Shown here: in pieces, positions 23,190 to 35,524 of the stretch
How positions within the stretch are numbered: position 1 is the first letter of the stretch
Layout of the letters: every line of letters begins with the position of its first letter
Assembly (NCBI GenBank): GCA_947471745.1
Contig: CANJKZ010001148.1
Span: 255,501 to 319,500 of the forward strand
Direction: 5' to 3'
Length of the DNA stretch: 64,000 bases
Source of the DNA: Closterium sp. Naga37s-1
Lineage: Eukaryota > Streptophyta > Zygnematophyceae > Desmidiales > Closteriaceae
The notes under the pieces: generated by a model
The model's input: the letters and a program-made list of their open reading frames with translations, nothing else
The model's database searches: none
Told to the model about the DNA's origin: nothing
Translations under genes and position numbers: made by a program

Positions 23190-26100
23190 ATGACGCATAT
23201 TTGGCAAGACACGCCGTTGTTTGCGGCCTCGGTCTTCAGCCTAGGCGCCATAGTAGACTCGCAAGGCGCGGCGTGCGCAGTCGAGGGGATAGAGACGATG
23301 CGCAGGATTCAGCATCATGATGATACTAGTAGTAGGCTAGATGGCGAGCCGATTAATTATTTACTACCAGACTGCATAACGCCGCGGCGTAGTAGTAGCC
23401 TAGGGCTGGAAGGCATAGGAAGTTGCAACGCCGCGCCGTCGGAAGAGCTTCGCGTCCCTGCGGCAAGAACGAAACCCTGCGGGTGCGTAGGAGAGCTGGA
23501 AGAGCTTTGCGTCCGGACGCCGCCGCGAGATGCGGCGCATCCCTCGGCAGCAGTAGTAGAAGGCGGGCGGGTCTCGCCTACCACGTCAGCAACCGTCGAA
23601 GCGCGTGACGATTACTTCTACTGTCACCGCGGCGGGCTTTCAGTAGAGCCACATCTGTTAGTAGCACAGCAAGCAGACGGATTTTCGATAGAATCACATC
23701 ATGACGAGCTGATGACGGCGTTTGAAGCGACTGGACGGACAGATGCGGCGACGAATCGTTGCAGGCACAGAGTAGCGCGCTGCTCGTGTTCGCATCCACG
23801 CCAGAATCCACGTCAGCATCCACGTCAGCAGGAGACGCAAAGCTCACACTATCACCCTCGTTCCAGTTTCCACCAGTGCGAAGACCATCGACCCCCATCA
23901 TCCCGCCTCCCCCTCTCCCGCCTCCCCGTCTCCCACGTCTCTCTCGTTCCCCTCCTCCTTTTATCCAACTCTCTCTCACCCTGCAAGCGTGGTTCAAAGG
24001 TTCCCACGCAACAACACTTATCTCTCAACCTTCCCTCCTTCCACCTCCCCTCTCTCAACCTCTCCTCCCTCCACCTCCACCGCCTCCTCCTCTTCCTCCT
24101 CCTCGTATCCAACTCGCTCTCACCCGTCTGCCGGCCAGCCATGGCGGCTCGTTTAACTCCATCATTGGGGAAAGCGACTGCTCTCACGCTGCTGCCCGCC
24201 TCGTGCTTCCTCTCCAGCCTGGTGGGTGTATGGATGGATGGGTTGGGTGGGCGGGCGGGTGGGTGGATGAGGCATGGTAGATTGAAGGGGTGTGTTTCGG
24301 GCCCAGGGTTTCACTCTCACCCATCTGCCGCCCAGCCATGGCGGCGCGCTAACTCCGTAATTGGGGAAAGCGGCTGCTCTCACGCTGCTGCCCCCCTCGT
24401 GCTTCCTCTCCGGCCTGGTGGGTGGATGGGGGGTTGGGTGGATGGGGGGTTGCGCGGATGGGGTGGTGGGTGGGTGGATGGGAGAATGGGTGGACGGGTG
24501 GTTGGGTGGACTTATGAGTCGAGTCAAGAGTCAGCAATGGGGGAAGCGGCTGCTCTCACGCTGCTGCCCCCCTCCTGCTTCCGCTCCAGCCTGGTGGGTG
24601 GATGGGGGTGGGTGGGGGTGGGGGGATGGATGGGGTTGTGGGTGCATGGGGTTGTGGGTGGGTTATTGGGTGGATGGGAGTTTGGGTGGATGGGGCATGG
24701 TGCATTGAAGGTGCTTGTTTCGTGCCCAAGGGTTTGCAGCTTTGTCATGCGTCGTTTCAGCCTCCCTCCATCTCCCCTCTCCCCCTCTCCCCCTCTCCCC
24801 TCTCCCCCTCTGCCCTCTCACCCTCTCACCCTCTCACCCTCCTCTCACTTTTGAGAATTCTTGAAACCCTCCCCCAACCTCCCACCCCATCCCTCCCCCA
24901 ACCTCCCCCCTTATCCCTCTCCCCCAATCCCCACGCTGCTCCCACCAAAAGTGCGATCTCGCAACAACGGTCCCAGCTTTGTCCCTGTCGCCCTCCTCGC
25001 CACCTCAACGAATCTCCCCACAAAACCCTTTCTCCCCATGTCACTTTTCAACCCTCTTTCCCTCCCTCTCTCCTCCCCTCTCCCTTTCTCCCCCTCTCTC
25101 CCTCCCCCTCTTCTCCTCACACCAGAAGTGCCATATCTCGTTCAACAACAGCCTTGGCTTCGTCCCCCCCACCACTCCTCATGCCCCTCATGCCCCTCCA
25201 TCAGCTTCTCCCCTCTTCCCCCCCCCCCACCCCACACCAGAAGTGCCATCTCTCGTTCAACAACAGCCTTGGCTTCGTGCCTGTCGTCCTGCTCGTCACC
25301 TCAACGCGCTCTCCCCCCAGTCTCCGTGCATGTCCCCTTAAGCCCCTCCTCCGCTCTCCCCTCCCCAACCCATCAGAAGTGCGATCTCTCCTTCAACAAC
25401 AGCCTCGGCTTTGTCCCTGTCGCCCTGCTCGTCTCTATGCTTCCCAACGTGCCCTTCACCCAAGGCGTATTGCACAGGTACGTGCTTGTAGCCCATACCT
25501 TGTGTCAGTGACCGTTCCTGTGCTTGTGCCCGTGCACCCTGTGCTTGTCCCGTTCCCGTCGCCCTGCTCGTCTCTATGCTTCTCAACGTGCCCTTCAAGC
25601 AGGGCGTATTGCACAGGTACGTGCTTGTAACTCTCCCAAACCCTCCCTGTGCTAGTATATGCTTGTGCGTGTGCGTGTAGCACTCGTCTCTATGCTCCCC
25701 AACGTGCCCTTCAAGCAGGGCGTATTGCACAGGTACGTGCTTGTAACTCTCCCAAACCCTCCCTGTGCTAGTATATGCTTGTGCGTGTGCGTGTAGCACT
25801 CGTCTCTATGCTCCCCAACGTGCCCTTCAAGCAGGGCGTATTGCACAGGTACGTGCTTGTAACTCTCCCAAACCCTCCCTGTGCTAGTATATGCTTGTGC
25901 GTGTGCGTGTAGCACTCGTCTCTATGCTCCCCAACGTGCCCTTCAAGCAGGGCGTATTGCACAGGTACGTGCTTGTAACTCTCCCAAACCCTCCCTGTGC
26001 TAGTATATGCTTGTGCGTGTGCGTGTAGCACTCGTCTCTATGCTCCCCAACGTGCCCTTCACACAGGGCGTATTGCACAGGTACGTGCTCGTAGCCCATA

Positions 26101-27317
26101 CCTTGTGGCCCTTGCCCCGTCCACCCTGTGCTTGTCCCTGCCCTGTCGCCCTGCTCGTCACTATGCTTCCCAACGTGCCCTTCACACAGGGCGTATTGCA
26201 CAGGAACATGCTTGTCTCCTCCCCTCCCCCCCTCCTGTGCTTGATGCTTATACCCCAAACCTTTCCCCTGTCGCCCTGCTCGTCACCATGCTTCCCAACG
26301 TGCCCTTCACACTAGCCGTGTTGCACAGGTACGTGCTTACAGCCCATACACCTGTGCCTGTGCTTGTACCCCATGCCTTGTACCCCGTGCATGTGCTTGT
26401 GCGCTTGCTCGTGCACCTGTGCTTCACCTACCCAATCGACTCCTAACCAGGCTTCCCAACTTGCCCTTCATGTAAGACCCAATGCGGTCAACTTTCTCAA
26501 TGTGAGAACCGACACACTCTCACCATTCTGTGTGCAAACACCCACTCTCACCACAGTGCACCCACCCTCACCATTCTGTGTGCAAGCACCCACTCTCACC
26601 ACACGATTAGCACCCCACATCCATCAAACGGATGTATGACAAAGCCCGAAACCCTTGGCCACGAAACAAACCCTTCCCGTTCTGCCCTTCCATCCTTTCC
26701 TCCCCTTTCTGCCCCTCCTCTCCCTCCCTTCCCTTGCAGATGAAACTACGCAAGTGCCCTGCCTTCGTGGTCGTGCCTCCCTCCTCAACACGCAACCCCA
26801 AGAAACCCCTCATTCCTCCCTGCCCCTCCATTCGCCTCGTCACCACCACCCTGAACGTCAAACGGATACCGGTGAGTGAGTGAGGGAGTGAGTCTGTGAG
26901 GGAGTAAGGGAGTGAGTGAGAGAGTGAAGTGAGTGCAGATAATCACACTCAGGCCTGCACAGTTGTGACTCACACCTCCCTGCCCTCCATCCCACCTTGC
27001 TCCTCTATCCGCCCCGCCACCACGACCCTGGACGTCAAACGGATACCCGTGAGTGAGTGAGTGTGAGCCTCAGTTGACGCCCGTAAGTGTTTACGTGAGT
27101 GAGTGGGTGCAAATCAAGCATGACTCACACCGCTCACCACCAACCACCACCCTAAACCCTAAACGGACTCCTGTGAGTAAGTATCCATCTTTTAGGTGCC
27201 TCAGATCAGAAGTCGGACTCCCGTAAGTATCCACTGCAGCCTATGAATGGCCCATCTTGGCAAACCCATATGCTTGCACACTCATGTGCTGTGCTTCCCA
27301 GGCACTTTTTGTGATAT

Positions 27318-27348
<31 letters not shown>

Positions 27349-28406
27349 CATATATATATACGTATACATATATATATATATACATATATATATAAAGGTA
27401 AACCAACCCATACACTCGTACACACACGTGGTGTGCTTCACGGTGCACCTGTCCCACCTTACCGACAAGAAGATAGGTGGTGGGTACAACCCCCTCCCAT
27501 GGATCTTTTGAGACGTCTGAAAAAGCTCTCCTTTATCAAGTGGCTATCTGCTTTCTCTTCAAGATAGGCGGTGGGCACAACCCCCTCCCATTGATCTATC
27601 CTACCTTCTTCCACCCTTGCTCCTGATGCCCATCAGGCATACAGCGGGGCATGCTTCACGGTGCACCTGTCAACCCTCACCATCAAGATAGGCAGCGGGC
27701 CTAAAGGCATGGTGCGGCTGTCGCCTGGGGACGGCAACACGCAGTTTCCCGAGGTAAGTGCTCATGCTCACACGGAGTTTACATTCACAAGCACGTTCAC
27801 CACTCGCACTCACCACCCGCACGCACCTCGCACTCACCACCCGCACTCACCTCGCACTCACCTCACACTCACAGTCACCACCCACAACCTCGCCATGAAG
27901 ATAGGCAGTGGGCCCAAGGGCATGGTGCGGCTGTCGCCTGGGGACGGCAACACCCAGTTTCCTGAGGTGCATACTCTCACTCGCACTCACACTCACACTC
28001 ACACTCACACTCACACCCACACTCTATCTCACCGTTCACCACTGTCGCACCTCACCATCAAGATAGGCAGTCGGCTCAAGGGCATGGTGCGGCTGTCGCC
28101 TGGGGATGGGAACACCCAATTCTCTGAGGCGCATACTCTCACTCGCACTCGCACTCACACTCACACTCACACTCACACTCACACTCACATACACCACTCA
28201 CACTCACACTCACACTCACCACTGCCAAACATCGCCATTGTGTCCATATGTGGCATTTGTTACCATCTCTATTAACACCCCCTCTATTTTCCCTCTTCCC
28301 ACTTCTCTTCAACCCCCCCTCTTCCTTCCCCCATTCTCCCCACCCCCCCCACCATTTTCCATGTGCTGTGCAGGCTAGGAGATGCTTAGTATTTCGTACT
28401 CTATAG
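23190..28406 (+). CDS. Unknown protein, tentative five-exon model
   Basis: The model is 23190-24221, 25377-25481, 26740-26871, 27637-27753 and 28374-28406 (472 residues). Every junction is phase 0 with GT-AG sites, which is the main support. The first ATG of exon 1 is used; its frame is weak after about 23750. Later exons look more protein-like: a hydrophobic stretch FNNSLGFVPVALLVSMLP, then MKLRKCPAFVVVPPSSTRNP, TTTLNVKRIP, FTVHLSTLTIKIGSGPKG and MVRLSPGDGNTQFPE, ending ARRCLVFRTL. I do not recognise the family. The donor GTGCTT after exon 2 is weak; GTACGT four bases earlier is stronger but breaks phase. Every exon has tandem partial copies nearby, so the true exon choice could differ. Confidence 0.4.
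24128..24605 (+). repeat. Three copies of the first exon's end with donor
   Basis: A block ending CTGCTGCCCSCCTCSTGCTT CC ... CCTG|GTGGGTG occurs at 24128-24228, 24300-24428 and 24535-24604. The junction before the third copy carries a damaged palindrome, TATGAGTCGAGTCAAGAG (24513-24530). Each donor is followed by G-rich DNA. Confidence 0.8.
24222..24720 (+). repeat. G-rich TGGGTGGA repeats, G-quadruplex-prone
   Basis: GGTGGGTGGATGGGTGGTTGG-like sequence follows each of the three donor copies (24221-24285, 24418-24510, 24594-24700). Many runs of three to six G are spaced by one to four bases on the + strand. It is intronic in the model. Confidence 0.7.
24940..26345 (+). repeat. Exon-copy array including four near-identical 116-bp units
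   Basis: The acceptor side AG|AAGTGCSATCTCTCSTTCAA recurs at 24952, 25129, 25247 and 25377. The donor side CCCAACGTGCCCTTCAMRCA GGGCGTATTGCACAG|GTACGT recurs at 25442, 25585, 25701, 25817, 25933, 26049, 26170 and 26290. Units from about 25580 to 26035 are spaced exactly 116 bases and are almost identical, so they are recent. They include intron sequence (CTCTCCCAAACCCTCCCTGT) as well as the exon end and donor. Confidence 0.9.
26850..27230 (+). repeat. Copies of the exon 3 end with donor
   Basis: The real exon ends CTGAACGTCAAACGGATACC G|GTGAGT at 26871. Similar ends lie at 27030-27056 (CTGGACGTCAAACGGATACC C|GTGAGT), at about 27150-27175 (AAACGGACTCCTGTGAG) and at 27212-27230. (GTGA)n runs follow each copy. 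Confidence 0.65.
27311..27397. repeat. AT-rich (TATACA)n microsatellite
   Basis: Alternating TATACATATACATATACA with TATATATA stretches, in an intron of the unknown gene. It is the only strongly AT-rich simple repeat in the window. Confidence 0.95.
27424..28220 (+). repeat. Copies of exon 4 with a palindrome at one junction, and (CACTCA)n
   Basis: Blocks resembling GTGCACCTGTCAACCCTCAC CATCAAGATAGG recur at 27440, 27560, 27660, 27890 and 28045. Three copies continue through GGCATGGTGCGGCTGTCGCC. TTTTGAGACGTCTGAAAA (27506-27523) lies between the first and second copies. (CACTCA)n tracts fill 27965-28025 and 28135-28220. Confidence 0.8.
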
Positions 28407-29094
28407 TGAGAGGGTGATCAGTGTACATACATGGTAGCCTTGCACAACCCCTCGTTGTGCGAGATGCATTTTTGTACATTTCCTTTAGTTGTTCTAAGAT
28501 AGTTGTATTGGGCTCGGAATTGCTACAGACGGCTCAATTTGTTAGAATCAAGCTGTATTTAGATCACTTACCAGTATGTGTCTGCTACTGTCATAAAATA
28601 AGATCTTAACGAAGAGTATGGATTTTTGTTGGTGTTATTATTAAGTTGGAATTCCCGCGTCAGGATACAAAAAGTCGCTCATCCATTCAGGTGGTGCGGT
28701 GTTTCCATAACTAACGAGGCACATATTATCGCATCTACATTCCTTGATATTGCCGATCTCCTGCCATTCACGCGTGAACCAAAACCAGACATCTGCCTGC
28801 CTTGACTGTTTGTGTGGGCTTGATAAGGCGGTGTAGCCTCGAGAACCCAATAAGGCGATTTTGGTACAGGAGAGCCGAGACAGACGTGACCACACCACAT
28901 ACCCTGGGATTGCCGTAGTACCACTTGAGCTAGTGGTACTAGGGTGTTACTTCAAAAAATGCTTTTATTACTACCACTGTTACCTAGCCACCAGAGGCAT
29001 GGTGGAAAGTGATTTTGCGGCATTTGTTACGATGTAACCAGCTCCTGGTGTCACAGGCATTCATTTCTTTGAGACGTCTCAAAATTCGGTTGAA
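28407..29094. other. Intergenic region with one isolated palindrome
   Basis: This is AT-richer sequence with no other gene seen. TTTGAGACGTCTCAAA (29068-29083) is a perfect 16-base palindrome of the dispersed family, 12 bases before the next start codon. Unlike most, it has no obvious duplicated flanks. Confidence 0.6.
28641..28946 (-). pseudogene. Possible minus-strand terminal exon or gene fragment
   Basis: An open frame on the minus strand reads ... RQADVWFWFTREWQEIGN ... CDNMCLVSYGNTAPPEWM and ends GIPT-stop. It has balanced composition and three Trp residues within twelve positions, unlike the low-complexity frames around it. It lacks an ATG, and an acceptor-like CCCAG is present at its 5' end. 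No partner exon was found. It could be a fragment of an old gene or a chance frame. Confidence 0.25.
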
Positions 29095-32000
29095 ATGACC
29101 TCAGAATCAGGGATCACCATGATGCTTGCGCCTCAGGGCGACTGTGGATCGCTAAGAACTGATCAGCTGCAAGCAACCTGTTTGCCGCAGCTAGAGTCAT
29201 CATTTTCTCTCTCACGGTCGCATGACCAGTCGCAGGAGACGCGTGGCCAGTCGCAGGACTCGTCGCAAATGGCATTCGCGAAAGCCTTACTCCAGCGGTT
29301 GCAAGCGCCGGGCGCGCACGTTTTTCTCCCAAACACCCCCTCTGCCGCCGCCTCTGCGCACCTGGCGCCGGAGTCCGCCGATCCTCTTCCCCCTGCCCCC
29401 GCTTCCTCCGATTTCTCCGCTCCACCCTTCCCTTGCGCGAAAAAAAGCAATGATGAGGCCATTGCGTGGTATCCACTTAAAGAGGTAAGCAAAAGGGAGG
29501 GGATAGACGGCGGCGTGGGGAAGGGAAAAGAGGAGTTGAAGGGGGGTAAGGGGATGGAGGAGGAGGAGGAGGAGGAGGAGGAGGAGAAGGGGAAGAAGGG
29601 GGAGAAGGGGAAGAAAGCGGGGAAAGGGAAGAAAGGGGTGAGGGGGCAAAAGGGAAAGAAGGGGCAGAAGGGGAAGAAGGGGAAGAAAGGGGAAGGGAAG
29701 AATGCGGGGCAAGATTGGGAGAAGATTGGGGAGGAAAGTGGGAGTGCGGAGAGGAGAGGTGCAAAGAGGCGAAAGGGGAAGCCCCAGAACCACCACCAGT
29801 ACTGTGCAAGGGAAGCTGCCACTGCTGTGGGGCAAAACCGGCCTGAAAACCGGTTGCACGGGCCGTGGCTGAATGACAAGAGCTTCGGTGATCCTAGGCT
29901 CGGCACAAGCGTCAGCGATAGTACTAGGCCTGCCACTAGCTTCTTGAATGAGAGAGGAGCGGCTGATGATGAGAGGAGGGGAATACTGGAAACTGCTGGC
30001 GCTGGGATCTCAAGGAATATGAGAAGGCATAGGAGTGTGGAAGAAGTAGTTTCTCAGCTAAGCGCCAACCTAGCTCGAAGCGCCACTGCTCATTCAAGCG
30101 ACAATATAGATAAGAGTGTCACTGCTCAGCTAAGCGCCCCTTGGGGGCCTGCTGACGAGGTCGTTGCTCAGCTAAGTGCTGTTCCAGCTAAGATGCTGAG
30201 TACTGCCAATCCGGCCCAATGTGGCTCTGCAAAATTAAGTGCCAGTTGGGATGACGGTGCTGCTGCTCAGCTAAGTGCCGCTGCTCAGCTAAGTTCCACT
30301 GCTCAGCTATGTGCCGCTGCTCAGTTAAGTACTGCTGCAGCTCAAGGCGGCACTGATCGTCTAGTAAGTGTCGTTCAAGATGAAGGTATTGGTGTGACGC
30401 AAAGCGCATGGCAGCAAGAAAGTCGTACTACTAACAATTTCACTCAGCTAAGCGCTCAGCGAGGCAAATGTCCAGGCGGTCTCTTGGGTGGTGGTCCGAG
30501 CAGTGGTTTGGATCGCGGTCCGGGTGGTGGTTTGGATCGTGGTTTGGGTGATGGTCTGAAGGATCGTCCAGGTGAGAGTTTCAATCAGAGTCTGGCGAAG
30601 ATTCTGAGTGATGCTTTCGGTGCTAATGTGGGAATAGAGGAGAGGGAGGGGGTTGATTGCATCGTGGGGGACAGATTGTATGAAAATCGGCAGGAGCGGT
30701 TGCAGCAGGAAGGTGTGCGGGGAGGGGCGAAGAGTGGTGCTGCGGAGGTGAGGGAAGGAGGGAGGGAAGGAGTGGGTGGTGGTGATTCGGCGTGTGGGAG
30801 ATATGAACGGCTGGATCGTAGGGATGAGGGAGGAGGCGTCAATTTGGACGGAAGGGATAAGAGGGTAGGTGCGGGAGGAGGCGAGAGAGGAGAGGAGCAA
30901 GAGGAGGAGGAGGAAAGGGGGGGGAGAGGGGAGGTAGGGAAAAAAAGTGGGAGGAAGGTTCCTCCTGGTGGAGGCAAGGAGGAGGAGGACGAGAAAGAAG
31001 AGGAGGGACGAATGGAAGACGAGATGAAGACGGAGGTGGATCAGGAGGAGGGGAAGGATGAGGAAGGGAAGAAGAAGGGGAAGGAGGAGGGGAAGGATGA
31101 GGAAGGGAAGGAGAAGGGGAAGGAGGAGGGGAAGGATGAGGAAGGGAAGGAGAAGGGGAAGGAGGAGGGGAAGGATGAGGAAGGGAAGGAGAAGGGGAAG
31201 GAGGAGGGGAAGGATGAGGAAGGGAAGGAGAAGGGGAAGGAGGAGGGGAAGGATGAGGAAAGGAAGGAGGAGGCAGAGAAGAAGGGAGAGAAGGAAGGAG
31301 AGGAAGAGAAGGACGACGGGAAGATGGGATTGGAACAAGATGAGAGGAAGCAACAGGGCGAAGAGAAGCAGGGGGGAGTGAAGGAAGGAGAGGAAAAGAA
31401 GGAAGAAAAGAAAGAGGGGGAGGCAGAGCAGGGGTGCGATAAGGAGGCAGAAGAAGAGGAGGAGGAGGAGGACAGTGAGGATGGGGGCGGAGGCGATACG
31501 ACAAGGAAGAGAAAGCGCGAGGAAGATTCCTCCTGGTGGTGGCGAGCTTTGGACGGACCTGAGGAGGAGGAGGAGTGGGTAGCAGGAGAGGGAGTGAGGA
31601 GGAAGTGGGGGAGAGCGCGGAGTGTGAGGGAGCTGCTCAGTGCCACGTCAGCAGTGGGGAAGAGGGTCGTATGGTGGAGGAAGAAGTACAAGAAGAAAGG
31701 GATTGCGGGGAAGGGGAATGGGGGAAAGGGGGGTTGGGGGAAAGTGAGTGGGGGAAAAGGGCGTTGGGGGAAGAAAATGCAGGGAAATGGGAAGGGGAAG
31801 GGTAAGGGGAAAGGGAAAGGGAAAGGGAAAGGGAACGCCAAGTGGAATCAGAAGGAGATTGGGGAAGAGGAGGGAAGGAGTTATGGGGCAGGATGGGCCG
31901 GGCGATTGCGGGGAAGGGGCAGTGCAGCAGGGACTGGTGCTGCAGGCAATGCGGAAGCAGGGAATGCTGCTGCAGGCAGTGCTGCGGCAAGCGACGGGAG

Positions 32001-33405
32001 CAATGAAGCAGACGCGAAGGCAAGTGGAAAGCATGGCTGGGTGACTTTTGAGTCGAGTCAGAAGGCACATGGGAATCATGGCTGGGTGACTTTTGATTCG
32101 AGTCAGAAGGCACATGGGAATCATGGCTGGAAGAAGGCCGCAGCCGCAGGAAAGCAGTTGTCAGTGGTGACAAAATTGGCAAATGCAAGAATGGCGGCAG
32201 CAGCTATGAAGGCGTCAGCGGCAAAAAGGGGATCAGCAGCAGGAAAGGCAGAGGGGAGGGAGGAGGAGGAGGAGGAGGGGGCGGAGGAGGAGGAGGAGGA
32301 GGAGGAGGAGGAGGAGGAGGAGGAGGAGGAGGAGGAGGAGGAGGAGGAGGGGAAGGAAAGGGGGAAGGAGGAGGGGACGGAAGGGAGGGAGGAAGTGAGG
32401 AAGGTTGGTGTGGAGAACGGGGTGCGGGGAGGGGAGGAAAGGGGGAACGGGAGCAGAGAAGAAGCTGAAGGAAGAGAGCCGGGAGGAGGGAGAGGAGGAG
32501 GAGAGGGAGGAAGAGATAGTGGAGGAGAGAGAGGAAGCGAGGGAGGAAGAGGAGCCACAAGAGGGAAGAGGAAGTGGAGGGAGTGTGAGGAGGGCAGAGT
32601 TGTCAAAGGGGGTAAGAGACGTCTGAAGCATTGGAAGGTGAGGGAGAAGGAGGAGAGGAAGGAGAGGGAGGAGAGGGAGGAGAGGGAGGAGAGGAAGGAG
32701 AGGGAGGAGAGGGAGGAGAGGAAGGTGAGGGAGGAGAGGAAGGAGAGGAAGGTGAGGGAGGAGAGGGAGAAGAGGAAAGAGAGGGAAGAGAGGAAGGAGA
32801 GGGAGGAGAGGGAGGAGAGGGAGGACAGGAAGGAGAGGAAGGAGAGAAAGGAGAGGGATGAGAGAAAGGAGAGGGAGGAGAGGGAGGAGAGGGAGGAGAG
32901 GGAGGAGAGGGAGGAGAGGGAGAGGGAGGAGAGGGGTGAGAGGGAGGAGAGGGAGGAGAGGGAGGAGAGGGAGGAGAGGGAGGAGAGGGAGGAGAGGGAG
33001 GAGAGGGAGGAGAGGGAGGAGAGGGAAGAGAGGGAAGAGAGGAAGGAGAGGAAGGAGACGGAGGAGAGGGAGAAGACGGACGAGAGGGATAAGAGGGAGG
33101 AGAGGGAGGAGAGGAAGGAGGAGGAGGAGAGGAAGGAGAGGGAGGAGAGGAAAGAGACGGAAGAGACGGAAGAGAGGGAGGAGAGGAAGAAGAGGGAGGA
33201 GAGGGATAAGAGGGAGGAGAGAGATAAGAGGGAGGAGAGGGAGGAGAGAGATAAGTGGGAGAGGGATAAGTGGGAGGAGTTGGATGAGACGTACGAGGCA
33301 AAAGAAACCAGGGGGAGGGAGAAAAAGAAGGAGAAGGAGACAGAAGCGAGCAAGGAGAGGGACAGAAAGCAGGATCAAGAGGAGAAAGGGAGGGGGGAAA
33401 CAGCC

Positions 33406-33437
<32 letters not shown>

Positions 33438-34088
33438 GGTGGAAATTCCAACTGCAGAATCTGCTGCAAAGGGAGCACAGAGAGCAGAAGCCGCGGCAGT
33501 GGGAGAATTAAGAGCCGACGCAGCAGCAGCACAACCAGCATCATCAGCAGCAGCAGCAGCACCACCACCAATGCTGGCAATGACTAGCAGCCGTTCTGCT
33601 ATGCTTGCACGTGATCGGGATGCTGCAGGTGATGTTACAGGTGATGTGGCAGTAGAACCAGCAGGGGGTGTGGCAGGTGGCGCTACAGGTGATGCTGCAG
33701 GTGGCGCTGCAGGTGATGTGGCAGTAGAAGCATCGCCGTTGCCACCACAAGACGCAACACAACCAGCAGCAGCACCACCATCAACTGCAGCAGGAGCAGC
33801 AGCGGCAGCAGGTGATGGTGCAGGGGTTGCTGCAGGGGTTGCTGCAGGGGTTGCTGCAGGGGTTGCTGCAGGGGATGCTGCAGGTGATGCTACTGGGGGT
33901 GTGGCAGGGGATGCTGCAGGTGATGCTGCTGCAGGGGATGTGGCAGCAGAACCATCGCCACTGCCACCACAAACAGTAACACAAGCATCACCAGCACAAC
34001 CACAAGCAGCAGCTGCAGCAGCAGCAGTATCAGTAACAGCAGTAGCAGCACCACAAGCATCACCAGCACAACCACAAACAGCAGCACT

Positions 34089-34123
<35 letters not shown>

Positions 34124-35040
34124 GTGTGGCTGGATTCAAAGTTCCTATGCAAGCTTGTGGAGCAGAGACAGCAGCACGAGGAAGCGGGGAATCAACAGCA
34201 GGAGCAGCAGCAGAACCAGCACCGCCACAAGCAGCAGCAGCAGCGGTAGCAAGTGTTGCTGGATTTGAAGTTCCTATGCAAGCTTGTGGAACAAAGGCAG
34301 CAGCACAGGGAAGGGGGGGGTTACCCGCAAAAGCAGCAGCTGAAGGGGGAGGCGTAACAGGTGAAGGCTCAGCTGTGGGAGCATTGGGAACTCAAATGCA
34401 AGCTGGTGAGGGCATAGCAGACGCTGGGTTCTGGGGAGCGGAGGCAGAGGCGGTTGCAACAGCACCAGCATCACCACAGAAAGCAGCAGCACAACCACCA
34501 TCAGCAGCAGCAGCAGAAACATTGGCAGCAAGAGCACAGCAACCAACATCAGCACAACCAGCACCAGTACAATCACCACCCGCAGCACCATCAGCAGCAT
34601 CAGCAGCACAACCAGCAGCAGCAGCAGCACAAGCAAAAGCAGCAGCACTAGCAACAGCAACAGCAGCAGCAGCAGCAGCACAAATGGCAGCAGCCGTGAC
34701 CAGCAGCCGTGCTGCTCCTGGTGGTTATCGTGATGATGCATGTGTGACTGAAGGGGGTGGGGTGGAAGTGGGTGTGATTGAAGGGGGTTTGACTGATAGA
34801 GTGACTACAGCAGGTGTGGTGGAAGTGGAGGTGATTGTAAAGGGCGGTGCGGTTGTGGGTTCGGCAAACCCCCCAACCAGTGATACACTCATGAGTGATG
34901 ATGGTAACCGCTCATCGTTGGGAACAGCTGGAAGAGATAGAGCAGCATCAGCACCACCACCACCACTTTTGGGAACAGGTAGAAGAGTGTGGTCTGATGT
35001 TACAGCAGCAGCTAGAAGAGTCACACTCTTGTCTGATGTT

Positions 35041-35100
<60 letters not shown>

Positions 35101-35446
35101 CCACCACCACCACCACCACCACCACCACTTTTGAGTCGGCTCAAAAGTCACCTATCAAGCAGTGGTAGCAACCATTCATCCGTGGGAACAGGTGGAAGAA
35201 CAGCAACCTTGACAGATGTCGCAGCAGCAGCACCGCCACCACTAGTACCACAAGCAGCAGCAGCAGCAGCACCACCACCACCAGAAGCACCATTACCACC
35301 ACAAGCAGCAGCAGCACCAGAGGCACCATTACCAGCACAAGCAGCACCACCACCAGAGGCACCATTACCAGCACAAGCAGCAGCACCACCAGAAGCACCG
35401 TTACCACCACAAGCAGCAGCACCACCAGAAGCACCATTACCACCAC

Positions 35447-35524
<78 letters not shown>

